From contig NZ_SDKC01000001.1 in assembly GCF_004123145.1 (NCBI RefSeq), positions 377,501 through 435,000 of the forward strand: a stretch of DNA of 57,500 nt. Reading direction: 5' to 3'. Shown here in pieces: positions 29,974 to 39,351 of this stretch. The position numbers and the translations under genes were made by a program. Position 1 is the stretch's first letter. Every line of letters starts with the position of its first letter. The notes beneath the pieces were generated by a model. It worked only from the letters and a program-made list of their open reading frames with translations. It searched no databases and was not told the DNA's origin. This DNA comes from Blautia faecicola. Lineage in GTDB: Bacteria > Bacillota > Clostridia > Lachnospirales > Lachnospiraceae.

Positions 29974-30058
29974 GGATCTATCAGTATCATGTATTCGGAT
30001 GATGTTATTCACTTCACCGTGAAATGGCTTCCGTAAGGAAGCTGAGAAAGGATATTCG

Positions 30059-30859
30059 ATGAAGAAAAAAGATAAAATATATGACAGTCCGGAATACAAG
30101 CAGATCAGAGAACATCTTCCTGAGATTTTAAAAGAAATGGAACGTGACAAGGGTCTGAAACAATATCAGATGCCGGAAGGCTGGAACGAAGACTTCGAAC
30201 GCATCTACCAGGCAGAACACCGCAAAGAACGCATCCGCAACCGCATTTTTGCTGGCGCATGTGCAGCGATCATTCTTGGCATTGGAGCCGTTCATGTGGG
30301 AGAACGTCTGGAGCTGACTTCGATGGTGCAGGCGGATGATATTGGGAAGACTACGAAAAATGGGTTTGAGGATGGCGAGTACCAATACAGTACATATGGA
30401 AACGTTGAAGAAGATGAAGAGTATGTAATTTCAGAGGATGAAAATGATTTGAATTTTACATGTGAAAGTTTAGATGAACTGTATACTCAAGTAAAACAAG
30501 AAACAAAAGCTCCAATATTTATTATAAAAGATATTACAGAGCCATATACAGTTGAAAATGCATTTTATAGTAAATTACATAGGAATTTTACCTATCGGAT
30601 AGAATTAAAAGATACAGGTGAGTATTTATATGTAAATGAACAAATGCAAGTGGATGAGACCGGAAATGGAACTGTCAATGAGCATAAAGAGACAACTATA
30701 TATTTGAAGAATCTGGAAATGGAAACAGATATATATAGAAGTGCGAGAGATGATAGTTTAAAGTGTAATATAATGTATAATAATAAAACATTGGTGGTTG
30801 TATCGAATTTACCAGTAGAGGAGTTCGAGAATATTATATCGGATATAGAATATCATTAG
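30059..30859 (+). CDS. One-pass membrane protein, probable anti-sigma factor/sensor
   Basis: A 266-aa protein with a charged cytoplasmic N-terminus (about residues 1-61), one membrane span (IFAGACAAIILGIGAVHVG, about 62-80) and an extracytoplasmic domain of about 185 residues. Position after an ECF-like sigma gene and this topology fit an anti-sigma factor, although no standard anti-sigma signature is visible. Composition changes abruptly near 30380-30400: the first third has the usual codon use, while the outer domain is strongly AT-rich, like the next gene. The outer domain was probably exchanged by recombination. GAAAGGATATTCG precedes the ATG. Confidence 0.75.
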   Translation: MKKKDKIYDSPEYKQIREHLPEILKEMERDKGLKQYQMPEGWNEDFERIYQAEHRKERIRNRIFAGACAAIILGIGAVHVGERLELTSMVQADDIGKTTKNGFEDGEYQYSTYGNVEEDEEYVISEDENDLNFTCESLDELYTQVKQETKAPIFIIKDITEPYTVENAFYSKLHRNFTYRIELKDTGEYLYVNEQMQVDETGNGTVNEHKETTIYLKNLEMETDIYRSARDDSLKCNIMYNNKTLVVVSNLPVEEFENIISDIEYH

Positions 30860-30871
30860 ACGAGGTGAAAA

Positions 30872-31354
30872 ATGAAAAAATATATTGCAATATTATTAAG
30901 TGGTATTTTGATGTTAGCACAGGCAACAATAATTTTTGCAGCAGATCAAGAGAATGAACAGCAGCAGTATCAAATGGTAGAGGAACAAGATTGGGTTCCA
31001 GATAGTTCGCTAAATGATATTGAGATTAGTCCATATACTTTATATCTTGCAGATGTTGTTACTTCGATTGTTAAAGTAAGTGCGACGCAGGTTAGTATTC
31101 GTGCACAAGCTATTTGCGGCGAAAAGGTTAAATCAATAACAGTCATTTACATACTACAAAAATGGAATGGTAGTAAATGGGTTGATATTGCATCAAAAAC
31201 AGCTACAGCATATGACACATCTAGTGCACATAAAAGTTATACTATTTCTGGTCTGGGATCAGGTAGATATCGTTGCAAAGCTAGCGCAATGGCAACAGGA
31301 TATAATGGGTTTTCTGAGAATTTAGTTGGTTACAGTGCTAGCATCAGTTTATAA
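30872..31354 (+). CDS. Small secreted protein of unknown function
   Basis: A 160-aa protein with a clear signal peptide (MKKYIAILLSGILMLAQATIIFAAD, cleavage after about residue 24). A Gln/Glu-rich linker is followed by a beta-rich domain of about 100 residues with the segment KWNGSKWVDIASKTATAYDTSS and a repeat-like YKCKA-type strand (GSGRYRCKASAMATGY). It resembles the small extracellular proteins often found next to sigma/anti-sigma pairs in Clostridia, but I cannot name a family with confidence. It shares the AT-rich composition of the preceding sensor domain, lies 12 nt after it and is probably its ligand or co-regulated target (inference). Confidence 0.75.
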   Translation: MKKYIAILLSGILMLAQATIIFAADQENEQQQYQMVEEQDWVPDSSLNDIEISPYTLYLADVVTSIVKVSATQVSIRAQAICGEKVKSITVIYILQKWNGSKWVDIASKTATAYDTSSAHKSYTISGLGSGRYRCKASAMATGYNGFSENLVGYSASISL

Positions 31355-31361
31355 TCTTCGA

Positions 31362-31552
31362 TAAAATCCCCTCCCTTCAGGAGCCCCCAAACACCCAACC
31401 GTGTTTCCAAAACTCCTGGGCAGGTGGTTTTATACCCTTACTCCCCAACTAATTTGTCTTTCATAAAAGCAGTGCAGTAAGGGTTACAGCCATTGCAGAG
31501 GAACCTGAGGCAACCGCATCCGCCGAAGTTCCCTGTGATGGCTGTGTTTATA
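31362..31552. other. Structured intergenic stretch of unknown nature
   Basis: Three nested complementarities occur without a gene: AGGAG...AAACAC-CCAACC-GTGTTT...CTCCT (near 31379-31417), CCCTTACT with AGTAAGGG (31437-31476) and CAGCCAT...GTTCC-region pairing with ATGGCTG (31486-31546). They could be a decayed element or a small structured RNA. No promoter is visible. Confidence 0.35.
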
Positions 31553-31567
31553 TTTTATCCAAATACG

Positions 31568-31615
31568 AAAAAACAGTGGCAAAGACCTGAAAAATGGTCT
31601 TTGCCACTGTTTTTT
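31568..31615. terminator. Bidirectional terminator
   Basis: AAAAAACAGTGGCAAAGACC (31568-31587) pairs perfectly over 20 bp with its complement at 31596-31615. A and T runs on both sides serve both the upstream plus-strand operon and the minus-strand tetR gene, whose stop codon lies in the T run. Confidence 0.9.
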
Positions 31616-32243
31616 AATGTTTCGAATCGCCCGCAGTCTCATCCGTCCGGTACTGATCGAAGATCCCGCGTACTGCCTGGTGCAGATGCGGTTTGAGTTC
31701 TTCAAGACCTACTGGCTGCTGGTAGAGGATCGCGTTGTAGCTGGTTCCGTTGACAAGTTCGAGGATCAGATACATCATAAGCTCCGGGGAATGATAGGTA
31801 TGATTAGCATTTTGCAGCATCTTATCGTAGATGGTATGGATTGACGGGGTGTCCTCACTCGGTGTGAAGAACAGAGAATTCTTGAAAAATCCCCAGCTCA
31901 GATGCTTGGACAAAAGCCGTACCAGGTTCAGGTTGGATGCCAGCTGATCCAGAATATCATCCATAATAAAGATTACCTGATCTTCAAAATCCCGGATCTC
32001 TGTATGTTTTTGCAGTTTGAGATAGGAATTCTGAAAGACCTGACTGGCTTTGTGAGCGATCAGGTGATTGCGGATATCGTATTTGTCTTTGAAATACAGA
32101 TAAAAAGTTCCTTTTGCCACACCGGCGTTTTTTACGATATCAGAAATCGAAGTCTTATTGAATCCATTGTCTATAAAGAGAGAAAAAGCGGAATCCAGCA
32201 GGGATTCCCTTTTTTGTTGTTTGTTGTGATCGACTTTTCCCAT
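31614..32243 (-). CDS. TetR/AcrR-family transcriptional repressor
   Basis: A 209-aa repressor. The N-terminal helix-turn-helix is typical: RESLLDSAFSLFIDNGFNKTSISDIVKNAGVAKGTFYLYFKDKYDI (about residues 11-56). An all-helical ligand-binding domain follows. The ATG at 32243 gives the normal TetR N-terminus; a 23-residue upstream extension from 32312 is possible but has no better ribosome binding site. It is divergent from the MMPL exporter gene, and the gap holds three copies of a TGAC-N5-GTCA palindrome that are very likely its operators. The inducer is unknown, presumably an exported lipid or drug-like compound. Confidence 0.9.
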   Translation of the reverse strand: MGKVDHNKQQKRESLLDSAFSLFIDNGFNKTSISDIVKNAGVAKGTFYLYFKDKYDIRNHLIAHKASQVFQNSYLKLQKHTEIRDFEDQVIFIMDDILDQLASNLNLVRLLSKHLSWGFFKNSLFFTPSEDTPSIHTIYDKMLQNANHTYHSPELMMYLILELVNGTSYNAILYQQPVGLEELKPHLHQAVRGIFDQYRTDETAGDSKH

Positions 32244-32438
32244 ACCGGGATCAGCCCCCTTTCTGCGTGTGCTTTGCATAAGCGAGGCGTGTTCCGAAAG
32301 CATGTGTAACATGTTCAGGATTATGCCCGCTGAAATATAAAATCCTTATGTTTCCCATATTATAAGTAAATATCTACAAAAAAGTCAAATGAAAATTGGT
32401 CATTTTTTTATTTTCGGTAAGTTGCATAAAATACAAAA

Positions 32439-32518
32439 TGACTTTTGGTCAACCTTTTGCCTGATAAATATTGACTAAAAGTCATTTATAGAGTATAACA
32501 ATAAATGACCAAAGGTCA
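32439..32518. promoter_or_regulatory. Three-site TetR operator overlapping divergent promoters
   Basis: The palindromes TGACTTTTGGTCA (32439-32451), TGACTAAAAGTCA (32472-32484) and TGACCAAAGGTCA (32506-32518) have centres 33 and 34 nt apart, about three helical turns. The middle site overlaps the -35 TTGACT (32471-32476) of the exporter promoter, whose -10 is TATAAC (32494-32499, spacing 17). The first site covers a minus-strand TTGACC that could be the -35 of tetR. This fits joint repression of exporter and repressor. Confidence 0.85.
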
Positions 32519-32569
32519 GTGAAAAAGACCAACGGAAAATTATAAGAGAAGGTAAGGGAGGAACATGAT

Positions 32570-34639
32570 ATGGAGGAGCTGGGAAGGAAGATCGTCAGGT
32601 TTCGAATTCCGATATTTATCATCGGATTATTGTTGCTGATTCCATCCGTCTTTGGATATATCAACACAAGAGTCAATTACGACGTACTTTATTATCTGCC
32701 GGATTCCATCGAGACGATGCAGGGTCAGGATATCCTGGTAGATGAATTTGGAACAGGAGCCTATTCGATGTTTATCTGTGAGGGCATGGAAAACAAAGAT
32801 GTGGCGAAGTTAAAAGAACAGATTGAAGATGTGGAACATGTCAGCAAGGTTGTCTGGTATGACAGTTTCGCAGACATCAGTATCCCGATGGAGATGCTGC
32901 CGGAGGATATCCGGGACGCCTTTAATGCGGACGATTCCACGATGATGTTTATCATCTTTGATACGACAACATCCGCCGATGAGACGATGGATGCGATCGA
33001 GGACATCCGTGCACTGGCAGGAAAACAGTGTTTCTTAAGCGGTATGTCAGCTATCGTTACCGACACCAAGAACCTGGCAGAGTCCGAGGTTGCGATCTAT
33101 GTACTGATCGCGGTTGTCCTCTCCTGTATCATTCTGGCACTGACGATGGAATCTTATCTGATCCCGGTATTTTTCCTGTTGAGTATCGGTATGGCGATCA
33201 TCTATAACATGGGAAGTAATATTTTCATGGGACAGATTTCCTACATCACGAAAGCGCTGAGTGCAGTCCTTCAGCTGGGTGTTACGATGGACTACTCGAT
33301 CTTCCTGTGGCACAGCTATCAGGAACAGAGAGAAAAAGGCGAAGAGGATCATAAAGAGGCGATGGCAAAGGCAATCGCAGCTACGATCAAATCCGTAGTC
33401 GGAAGCTCGATCACAACGATCGCCGGATTTATCGCGCTGTGCTTTATGAGTTTTACCCTGGGTCTTGACCTTGGTATCGTCATGACAAAAGGTGTTGTCT
33501 TCGGCGTGATCTGCTGTGTTACCGTACTTCCGTCGATGATCATGATCTTCGACAATGCACTGGAGAAAACGAAACACCGTCAGCTGATCCCGGATTTTCC
33601 GAAGATTTCTGATTTTGTGGTAAAACACCATGTGATTTTTGCAGTCTTGTTTGTGGTATTATTTATTCCATTTGCTTATTTCCAGGCACATGCAAGCGTG
33701 TACTACAACCTGGATGCCAGCCTTCCGGATAATCTGCCGAGTGTGCAGGCAAATACTAAACTGTCCGAAGAATACGATATGGGTGCAGCACATATGATCC
33801 TGCTGGATAAGGATCTGGATGCCAAACAGAAATACAACATGATCGCCGATATCGAAAAAGTAGACGGCGTGAAACAGGTACTCGGTCTGGAGAGCATCAT
33901 CGGACCGGCATTTCCGGAGAGTATGATCCCGGACGATGTGAAAGAAATCCTGGAGAGTGATAACTACGAACTGATGCTGATCATGAACGAATACGCGGTA
34001 GCATCCGATGAGGTCAACAGTCAGCTGAGTGAGATCAACACGATCCTGAAACAGTACGATCCGACCGGTATGCTGGTAGGGGAAGCACCGTGTACGAAGG
34101 ATCTGATCGAGATCACCGACCACGACTTTGCAGTTGTCAGCGCGGTATCGATCCTGGCAGTATTCTTTATTATTTTCTTTGTATTTAAATCAATCTCCCT
34201 TCCGGTGATCCTGGTTATGGTCATCGAGGGTGCGATCTTTATCAACATGGGTATCCCGTTCCTGACGGGAACCAAACTTCCGTTCATCGCTTCCATCGTT
34301 ATCGGAACGATCCAGCTGGGCGCGACCGTCGATTACGCGATTCTGATCACCAGCCGTTACGAGAAGGAGCGTGGAGGAGGAAAGAGCAAGAAAGAAGCGA
34401 TCCAGATCGCGCACAAGACCAGCATCCGACCGGTCATGGTATCGGCGTTCAGTTTCTTCGCCGCAACTTTCGGTGTTGGTATGTATTCCCAGATCGATAT
34501 GATCAGTTCTCTGTGTCTGCTGATGGCAAGGGGCGCGCTGATCAGTATGTGTGCAGTATTATTATTCCTGCCGGCAATGTTCTGGCTGTTTGATGGAATT
34601 ATTTGTAAAACGAGTCTGAATTTCAGACGGAAACATTAG
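32570..34639 (+). CDS. MMPL/RND-family membrane exporter
   Basis: A 689-aa integral membrane protein made of two halves, each with one N-terminal helix, an extracytoplasmic domain (about residues 40-180 and 380-520) and five clustered helices. This is the 12-helix MMPL/SSD plan. Segments such as SAVLQLGVTMDYSIFLWHSY and IGTIQLGATVDYAILITSRY are the paired GxxxDY helices thought to carry protons in this family. GGGAGG precedes the ATG. It is repressed by the divergent TetR protein and followed 12 nt later by a large secreted repeat protein. The likely role is export of lipids or amphiphiles, or tolerance to them; the substrate is unknown. Confidence 0.92.
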   Translation: MEELGRKIVRFRIPIFIIGLLLLIPSVFGYINTRVNYDVLYYLPDSIETMQGQDILVDEFGTGAYSMFICEGMENKDVAKLKEQIEDVEHVSKVVWYDSFADISIPMEMLPEDIRDAFNADDSTMMFIIFDTTTSADETMDAIEDIRALAGKQCFLSGMSAIVTDTKNLAESEVAIYVLIAVVLSCIILALTMESYLIPVFFLLSIGMAIIYNMGSNIFMGQISYITKALSAVLQLGVTMDYSIFLWHSYQEQREKGEEDHKEAMAKAIAATIKSVVGSSITTIAGFIALCFMSFTLGLDLGIVMTKGVVFGVICCVTVLPSMIMIFDNALEKTKHRQLIPDFPKISDFVVKHHVIFAVLFVVLFIPFAYFQAHASVYYNLDASLPDNLPSVQANTKLSEEYDMGAAHMILLDKDLDAKQKYNMIADIEKVDGVKQVLGLESIIGPAFPESMIPDDVKEILESDNYELMLIMNEYAVASDEVNSQLSEINTILKQYDPTGMLVGEAPCTKDLIEITDHDFAVVSAVSILAVFFIIFFVFKSISLPVILVMVIEGAIFINMGIPFLTGTKLPFIASIVIGTIQLGATVDYAILITSRYEKERGGGKSKKEAIQIAHKTSIRPVMVSAFSFFAATFGVGMYSQIDMISSLCLLMARGALISMCAVLLFLPAMFWLFDGIICKTSLNFRRKH

Positions 34640-34651
34640 GAGGAGATCGTT

Positions 34652-37345
34652 ATGAAGAGAAAATATGTACAGGCAATGATGACAGGTATGGCAGCGATGC
34701 TGGCAGTAACCGTTCCGGTGACGACTGTTGCCGCAGCGACTCCGGAGAAAGAGCAGACCGTCTATGTCAATGCCGATCAGAATGGAAATGTAGAGAAAGT
34801 GATCGTAAGCAACTGGCTGAAAAATGCAGACAAAGAAAGCACGGTGGAAGATAACAGCGAACTGAACAATATCACCAACGTAAAGGGTGAGGAAAGCTAT
34901 ACCCAGGGAAGCGACGGCAAACTGGTATGGGCAGCAGATGGAAATGACATTTACTATCAGGGAGAAACCAGCAAGGAACTCCCGGTATCCGTAAAAATGA
35001 CCTACTTCCTGGACGGCAAAGAAATCAGTGCTGCAGATCTGGCAGGAAAGAGCGGAAAAGTAAAGATCCGTATCGATTACACCAACAATTCTTCCCAGAC
35101 CGCGAAGATCAACAGCAAGAAAGAGACCATTTATACACCATTTATGATGGCAACCGGTATGATCCTTCCGACGGATACCTTTACCAATGTAGAAGTAACC
35201 AACGGTAAAGTGATCTCCGATGGAAATAATAACATCGTTCTGGGCATCGGCTTCCCGGGTCTGTATGACAGCCTGAAACTGGGTGACCTGGACTCCTTCA
35301 AGGACAAAGAAAGCCCGGATTATGTAGAGATCACCGCAGATGTGGAAGATTTCTCCCTGGCACTGACCGCTACGGTAGCAACCACCGGTACATTGAAAGA
35401 ACTGGGACTGGATGACATCGATGATCTGGATGATCTGCAGGACAGTCTCGATAAACTGACCGAATCCTCCACCGCACTGGTAGAAGGAAGCCGTGCGCTG
35501 CAGGAAGGCATCCAGGAACTGGACAGCTCCGCAGATACCTTCGTGGACGGACTGAACAGCGCAGATGACGGTGCAGGACAGTTAAAAGACGGTATCGATA
35601 CGATGAACAACAGCAAAGGCAGCCTGATCTCCGGTATCGATCAGCTGGTAGCCGGCATGGAAAGCCTGGGAAGCGGCGCAGGAAGTTTACAGAGTGGTGT
35701 AAAATCCTACACCGACGGAACCGAGCAGCTGAACGCCGGTATCGCACAGGTCAACAGCGGTGCGAAACAGTTAAATGCAGGAATCAGCCAGTTAAATGAG
35801 AAGAAAGCAACGCTTACCGCAGGTGTTGCGCAGCTTTCCGAGGGCGGAAAACAGTTGGAGAGCGGAGCAGCCAGTCTGCAGTCCGGTCTGGTGGCTTACA
35901 CCGGCGGAGCAGAGCAGCTGGGTGCAGGAATCCATACATTATATGATACGATGGAAGACAAACTCGGCAATGTCGGAGAACTTCCGGGTGCGGTAAGCGG
36001 ACTCATGGACGGATGCAAGAAACTGAGCGCAGGAGCAGCAGCGCTGCAGGCAGGAGCAGATCAGGCAGCAGCCAGTGCTTCGAAACTGAACGATGCCGTG
36101 ACAGCACTCAGCGGAGCAGTGACCGGAACCAAAGCAGCCGTATCGGCAGCACAGAGCGCTGTATCAGCACCACAGGTTGTAACAGATGTGACAAAAGCAA
36201 GTGAAGCAGCCAGCGCAGAGGCAACGACAAAAGCAAAAGAGGCAGTGGCAGCAGAAAATGAAAAAGTAAATGAAGCAGCCAGCACACAGGCAACAGAAAA
36301 GCAGAGAGCCAATGTGGAAGCTGCTCTGAAAGCTGCAGGTGTGGATGAAGCCACAAGACAGGCAGTGTTAAATAATCTGGCAGGTATTCAGGTCAATGTG
36401 GGCGTACAGACCAGTCCGGAAGTCAGCGTCCAGGTGGATGCATCCAAGGTAAGCACTTCCATCAGCCAGGAGACAAAGACCACACTTGCAGGTGTTCAGG
36501 AGAACCTGAAGAAAGTAGAATCCGGTCTTGCCGGTGTCAGTATGACAGAAACCGAAAAACAGATGCAGTCATTGAAAAACGGAGCAGACACCGTGGCAAT
36601 AGGAACCGCAAATCTTGCCAAGAGTGCGGCAGCACTTGGCGATGCCGTAGAACCGCTGACGACATTCTCAACAATGACACAGACCATGCTGGGAGCTGTA
36701 AATCAGCTGAAGGAAGCCAGTGATACACTGACTGCCAATGATACCACGCTGAATACCGGAGCAGCAGCTCTGGCAGAGGGAACGAAATCTCTGAACAGCG
36801 GACTGACCACCCTGGCATCCGGCGCATCTGCCCTCAGTGACGGTGTCACACAGCTGGCACAGGGATCCGCATCCCTGACACAGGGAACCGAAACCCTGAA
36901 AAAAGGATCGGACACCCTGATCGCAAACAACAGCACCCTGAAAGACGGAACAGCAAAACTGGTAGCAGGAAGCAGCGCCCTGATCGTCGGCGGCAAAGCT
37001 TTACAGTCCGGTGGAAATACGTTAAGCGCAGGTATCCAGAAACTTGCAGATGGCGCCGCACAGCTGAAATCCGGAACCAGTCAGCTGGCAGACGGCGGCA
37101 AAAAATTAAAAGAAGGAACCACGAAACTTGCAGACGGCTCCACAGAACTTGCAGACGGTATGGAGGAATTTGACGAGGAAGGTATCCAGAAGATCTCAGA
37201 TCTGGCAGGAGATAACCTGACTGCCCTGATGGATCGTCTGGACGCGGTGACAGAAGCCGACAAAGACTACACCGCATTCGACGGCTGGAAGAAAGATGCA
37301 GACGGCAGCGTAAAATTCATTATCGAGACAGCTGCAATCAAGTAA
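34652..37345 (+). CDS. Large secreted coiled-coil/repeat protein linked to the MMPL exporter
   Basis: An 897-aa protein with a signal peptide (residues 1 to about 28, ending VAAA). A beta-rich N-terminal domain (about 30-240) is followed by more than 500 residues of degenerate 7- and 11-residue repeats of the form L-x-x-G-x-x-x-L (for example SGAKQLNAGISQLN, DGAAQLKSGTSQLADGGKKL). These also occur in YhgE/Pip-type proteins and predict a long helical rod. An Ala-rich, Gly-poor stretch (about 470-600) breaks the rod in two. Unlike YhgE/Pip proteins it has no C-terminal membrane helices or sortase signal. It overlaps functionally with the MMPL gene (12-nt gap, shared promoter) and may bridge membrane and wall or act as a periplasmic-adaptor substitute (inference). 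Confidence 0.82.
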   Translation: MKRKYVQAMMTGMAAMLAVTVPVTTVAAATPEKEQTVYVNADQNGNVEKVIVSNWLKNADKESTVEDNSELNNITNVKGEESYTQGSDGKLVWAADGNDIYYQGETSKELPVSVKMTYFLDGKEISAADLAGKSGKVKIRIDYTNNSSQTAKINSKKETIYTPFMMATGMILPTDTFTNVEVTNGKVISDGNNNIVLGIGFPGLYDSLKLGDLDSFKDKESPDYVEITADVEDFSLALTATVATTGTLKELGLDDIDDLDDLQDSLDKLTESSTALVEGSRALQEGIQELDSSADTFVDGLNSADDGAGQLKDGIDTMNNSKGSLISGIDQLVAGMESLGSGAGSLQSGVKSYTDGTEQLNAGIAQVNSGAKQLNAGISQLNEKKATLTAGVAQLSEGGKQLESGAASLQSGLVAYTGGAEQLGAGIHTLYDTMEDKLGNVGELPGAVSGLMDGCKKLSAGAAALQAGADQAAASASKLNDAVTALSGAVTGTKAAVSAAQSAVSAPQVVTDVTKASEAASAEATTKAKEAVAAENEKVNEAASTQATEKQRANVEAALKAAGVDEATRQAVLNNLAGIQVNVGVQTSPEVSVQVDASKVSTSISQETKTTLAGVQENLKKVESGLAGVSMTETEKQMQSLKNGADTVAIGTANLAKSAAALGDAVEPLTTFSTMTQTMLGAVNQLKEASDTLTANDTTLNTGAAALAEGTKSLNSGLTTLASGASALSDGVTQLAQGSASLTQGTETLKKGSDTLIANNSTLKDGTAKLVAGSSALIVGGKALQSGGNTLSAGIQKLADGAAQLKSGTSQLADGGKKLKEGTTKLADGSTELADGMEEFDEEGIQKISDLAGDNLTALMDRLDAVTEADKDYTAFDGWKKDADGSVKFIIETAAIK

Positions 37346-37382
37346 TTGCTTTCGAAAAAAGCAGGGGAAACTGTTTACAAAA

Positions 37383-37424
37383 GATAATATCAGGACCGGA
37401 AGAGATTACGGTCCTGATATTATC
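37383..37424 (+). terminator. 16-bp perfect hairpin after the exporter operon
   Basis: GATAATATCAGGACCG (37383-37398) is followed by its exact complement at 37409-37424. The 3' arm ends ATTATC without a T run, so it is an unconventional terminator or a 3'-end protecting hairpin. Confidence 0.6.
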
Positions 37425-37514
37425 ATATCGGAACTTCGATTTGCGGGATAAATCAAAGGAAACTGGAAATCCTAGTTTTTAGCTAGTCTTTTCAAAAATT
37501 TCAAAGAATTTTTA

Positions 37515-37643
37515 TTGATTTTGTGTCGCAAATATGTATAATTAGGGATAAAGAGAGTTGCTATGGGCGGCTGTCTTTGAGGGATACCAGAAACCTGCAT
37601 TTGCAGGAGGTTATCATATTATGAAAGAAAGAGGTTAATGTAA
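37515..37643 (+). promoter_or_regulatory. pckA promoter and leader with mini-ORF
   Basis: TTGATT (37515-37520) and TATAAT (37537-37542, spacing 16) form the promoter. The leader contains the small hairpin CCTGC-ATTT-GCAGG whose 3' arm overlaps a strong GGAGG site (37606-37610). That site serves a five-codon frame ATG AAA GAA AGA GGT TAA (37621-37638) ending 6 nt before the pckA ATG. The arrangement suggests control of translation through the mini-ORF (inference). Confidence 0.6.
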
Positions 37644-37644
37644 A

Positions 37645-39249
37645 ATGGCAGAAATTAATTTAAGTAAGTATGGCATTACCGGAACTACAGAGGTTGTTTA
37701 CAATCCTTCTTATGAAATGTTATTTGAAGAAGAAACAAAATCTACACTGGAAGGTTTTGAAAAAGGACGGGAAAGTGAACTGGGAGCAGTTAACGTTATG
37801 ACTGGTGTTTACACCGGACGTTCTCCTAAAGATAAGTTCATCGTAATGGACGAAAACTCCAAAGATACTGTTTGGTGGACTTCTGACGAATATAAGAACG
37901 ATAACCACCCGGCAACACAGGAAGCATGGAGCGCAGTAAAAGAGCTGGCTCTGAAAGAACTGTCCAACAAGAGACTGTTCGTTGTAGATGCATTCTGTGG
38001 TGCAAACAAAGACACCCGTATGGCTATCCGTTTCATCGTAGAAGTAGCATGGCAGGCACATTTCGTAACTAACATGTTCATCAAACCTACAGAAGAAGAA
38101 CTGAAAGACTTCGAACCGGATTTCATCGTATACAACGCTTCCAAAGCAAAAGTTGAAAATTACAAAGAGCTGGGTCTGAACTCTGAAACAGCTGTTATGT
38201 TCAACATCACAAGCCGTGAGCAGGTTATCGTAAATACATGGTACGGCGGAGAAATGAAAAAAGGTATGTTCTCTATGATGAACTACTATCTGCCACTGAA
38301 AGGCATCGCTTCCATGCACTGCTCCGCAAACACAGACATGAACGGCGAAAACACAGCAATCTTCTTCGGTCTGTCCGGAACAGGTAAAACTACACTGTCT
38401 ACAGACCCGAAACGTCTGCTGATCGGTGATGACGAGCACGGCTGGGATGACAACGGCGTATTCAACTTCGAAGGTGGATGCTACGCAAAAGTTATCAACC
38501 TGGATGCTGAATCTGAACCAGACATCTACAACGCAATCAGACGTAACGCACTGTTAGAGAACGTTACTCTGGATGAGAACGGAAAAATCGACTTCGCTGA
38601 TAAGAGCGTAACAGAGAACACCCGTGTATCTTACCCGATCGATCATATTGAAAAAATCGTTCGCCCGATTTCCGCAGCTCCGGCAGCTAAGAACGTAATC
38701 TTCCTGTCCGCAGATGCATTCGGCGTACTGCCTCCAGTATCTATCCTGACAGAAGCTCAGACACAGTATTACTTCCTGTCTGGTTTCACAGCTAAACTGG
38801 CTGGTACAGAACGTGGAATTACAGAACCGACTCCTACTTTCTCTGCTTGCTTCGGCCAGGCATTCCTGGAACTGCATCCTACAAAATATGCAGAAGAGCT
38901 GGTTAAGAAAATGGAAAAGAGCGGTGCAAAAGCATACCTGGTTAACACAGGTTGGAACGGTACCGGAAAACGTATCTCCATCAAAGATACCCGTGGTATC
39001 ATCGATGCTATCCTGAGCGGAGATATCAAAACAGCTCCTACAAAGACTATTCCTTACTTCAACTTTGAAGTTCCGACAGAACTGCCGGGCGTAGACAGCG
39101 GAATCCTGGATCCTCGCGATACTTACGCAGATGCTTCTCAGTGGGAAGAAAAAGCGAAAGACCTGGCTGACAGATTCATCAAGAACTTCGCTAAATACGA
39201 AGGAAATGAAGCCGGTAAAGCTCTGGTAGCAGCTGGTCCTCAGAAATAA
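37645..39249 (+). CDS. pckA: Phosphoenolpyruvate carboxykinase (ATP)
   Basis: Cytoplasmic enzyme of 534 aa interconverting oxaloacetate + ATP and PEP + CO2 + ADP; in fermenting gut anaerobes it often runs toward oxaloacetate. Recognisable parts are [12 protein letters not shown] near residue 56, the substrate/Mn motif NMFIKP, the kinase-1a loop [11 protein letters not shown] (from about residue 242), the kinase-2 motif LIGDDEHGW and ENTRVSYPI near 330. The length is standard. Codon use is strongly biased to preferred triplets compared with neighbours, which indicates high expression. The TAATGT-spaced ATG follows the leader mini-ORF and is the only plausible start. Confidence 0.97.
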   Translation: MAEINLSKYGITGTTEVVYNPSYEMLFEEETKSTLEGFEKGRESELGAVNVMTGVYTGRSPKDKFIVMDENSKDTVWWTSDEYKNDNHPATQEAWSAVKELALKELSNKRLFVVDAFCGANKDTRMAIRFIVEVAWQAHFVTNMFIKPTEEELKDFEPDFIVYNASKAKVENYKELGLNSETAVMFNITSREQVIVNTWYGGEMKKGMFSMMNYYLPLKGIASMHCSANTDMNGENTAIFFGLSGTGKTTLSTDPKRLLIGDDEHGWDDNGVFNFEGGCYAKVINLDAESEPDIYNAIRRNALLENVTLDENGKIDFADKSVTENTRVSYPIDHIEKIVRPISAAPAAKNVIFLSADAFGVLPPVSILTEAQTQYYFLSGFTAKLAGTERGITEPTPTFSACFGQAFLELHPTKYAEELVKKMEKSGAKAYLVNTGWNGTGKRISIKDTRGIIDAILSGDIKTAPTKTIPYFNFEVPTELPGVDSGILDPRDTYADASQWEEKAKDLADRFIKNFAKYEGNEAGKALVAAGPQK

Positions 39250-39281
39250 TTAAAAAATATAAAGTGTTCAAACGATAAAAG

Positions 39282-39321
39282 AACTGCCGCTATCCGAAGT
39301 GATTCGGATGCGGCAGTTTTT
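39282..39321 (+). terminator. Terminator of pckA
   Basis: AACTGCCGC pairs with GCGGCAGTT around an inner ATCCGAA-GTGA-TTCGGAT hairpin, followed by T residues. Confidence 0.9.
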
Positions 39322-39351
39322 GCACTGTAGAAATATTGTAAAAGAAAATGA

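Noticed and set aside
33047-33631. 194-codon minus-strand frame within the MMPL gene
   Set aside because: His/Arg/Asp-rich composition typical of an antisense shadow; the MMPL frame is well supported.
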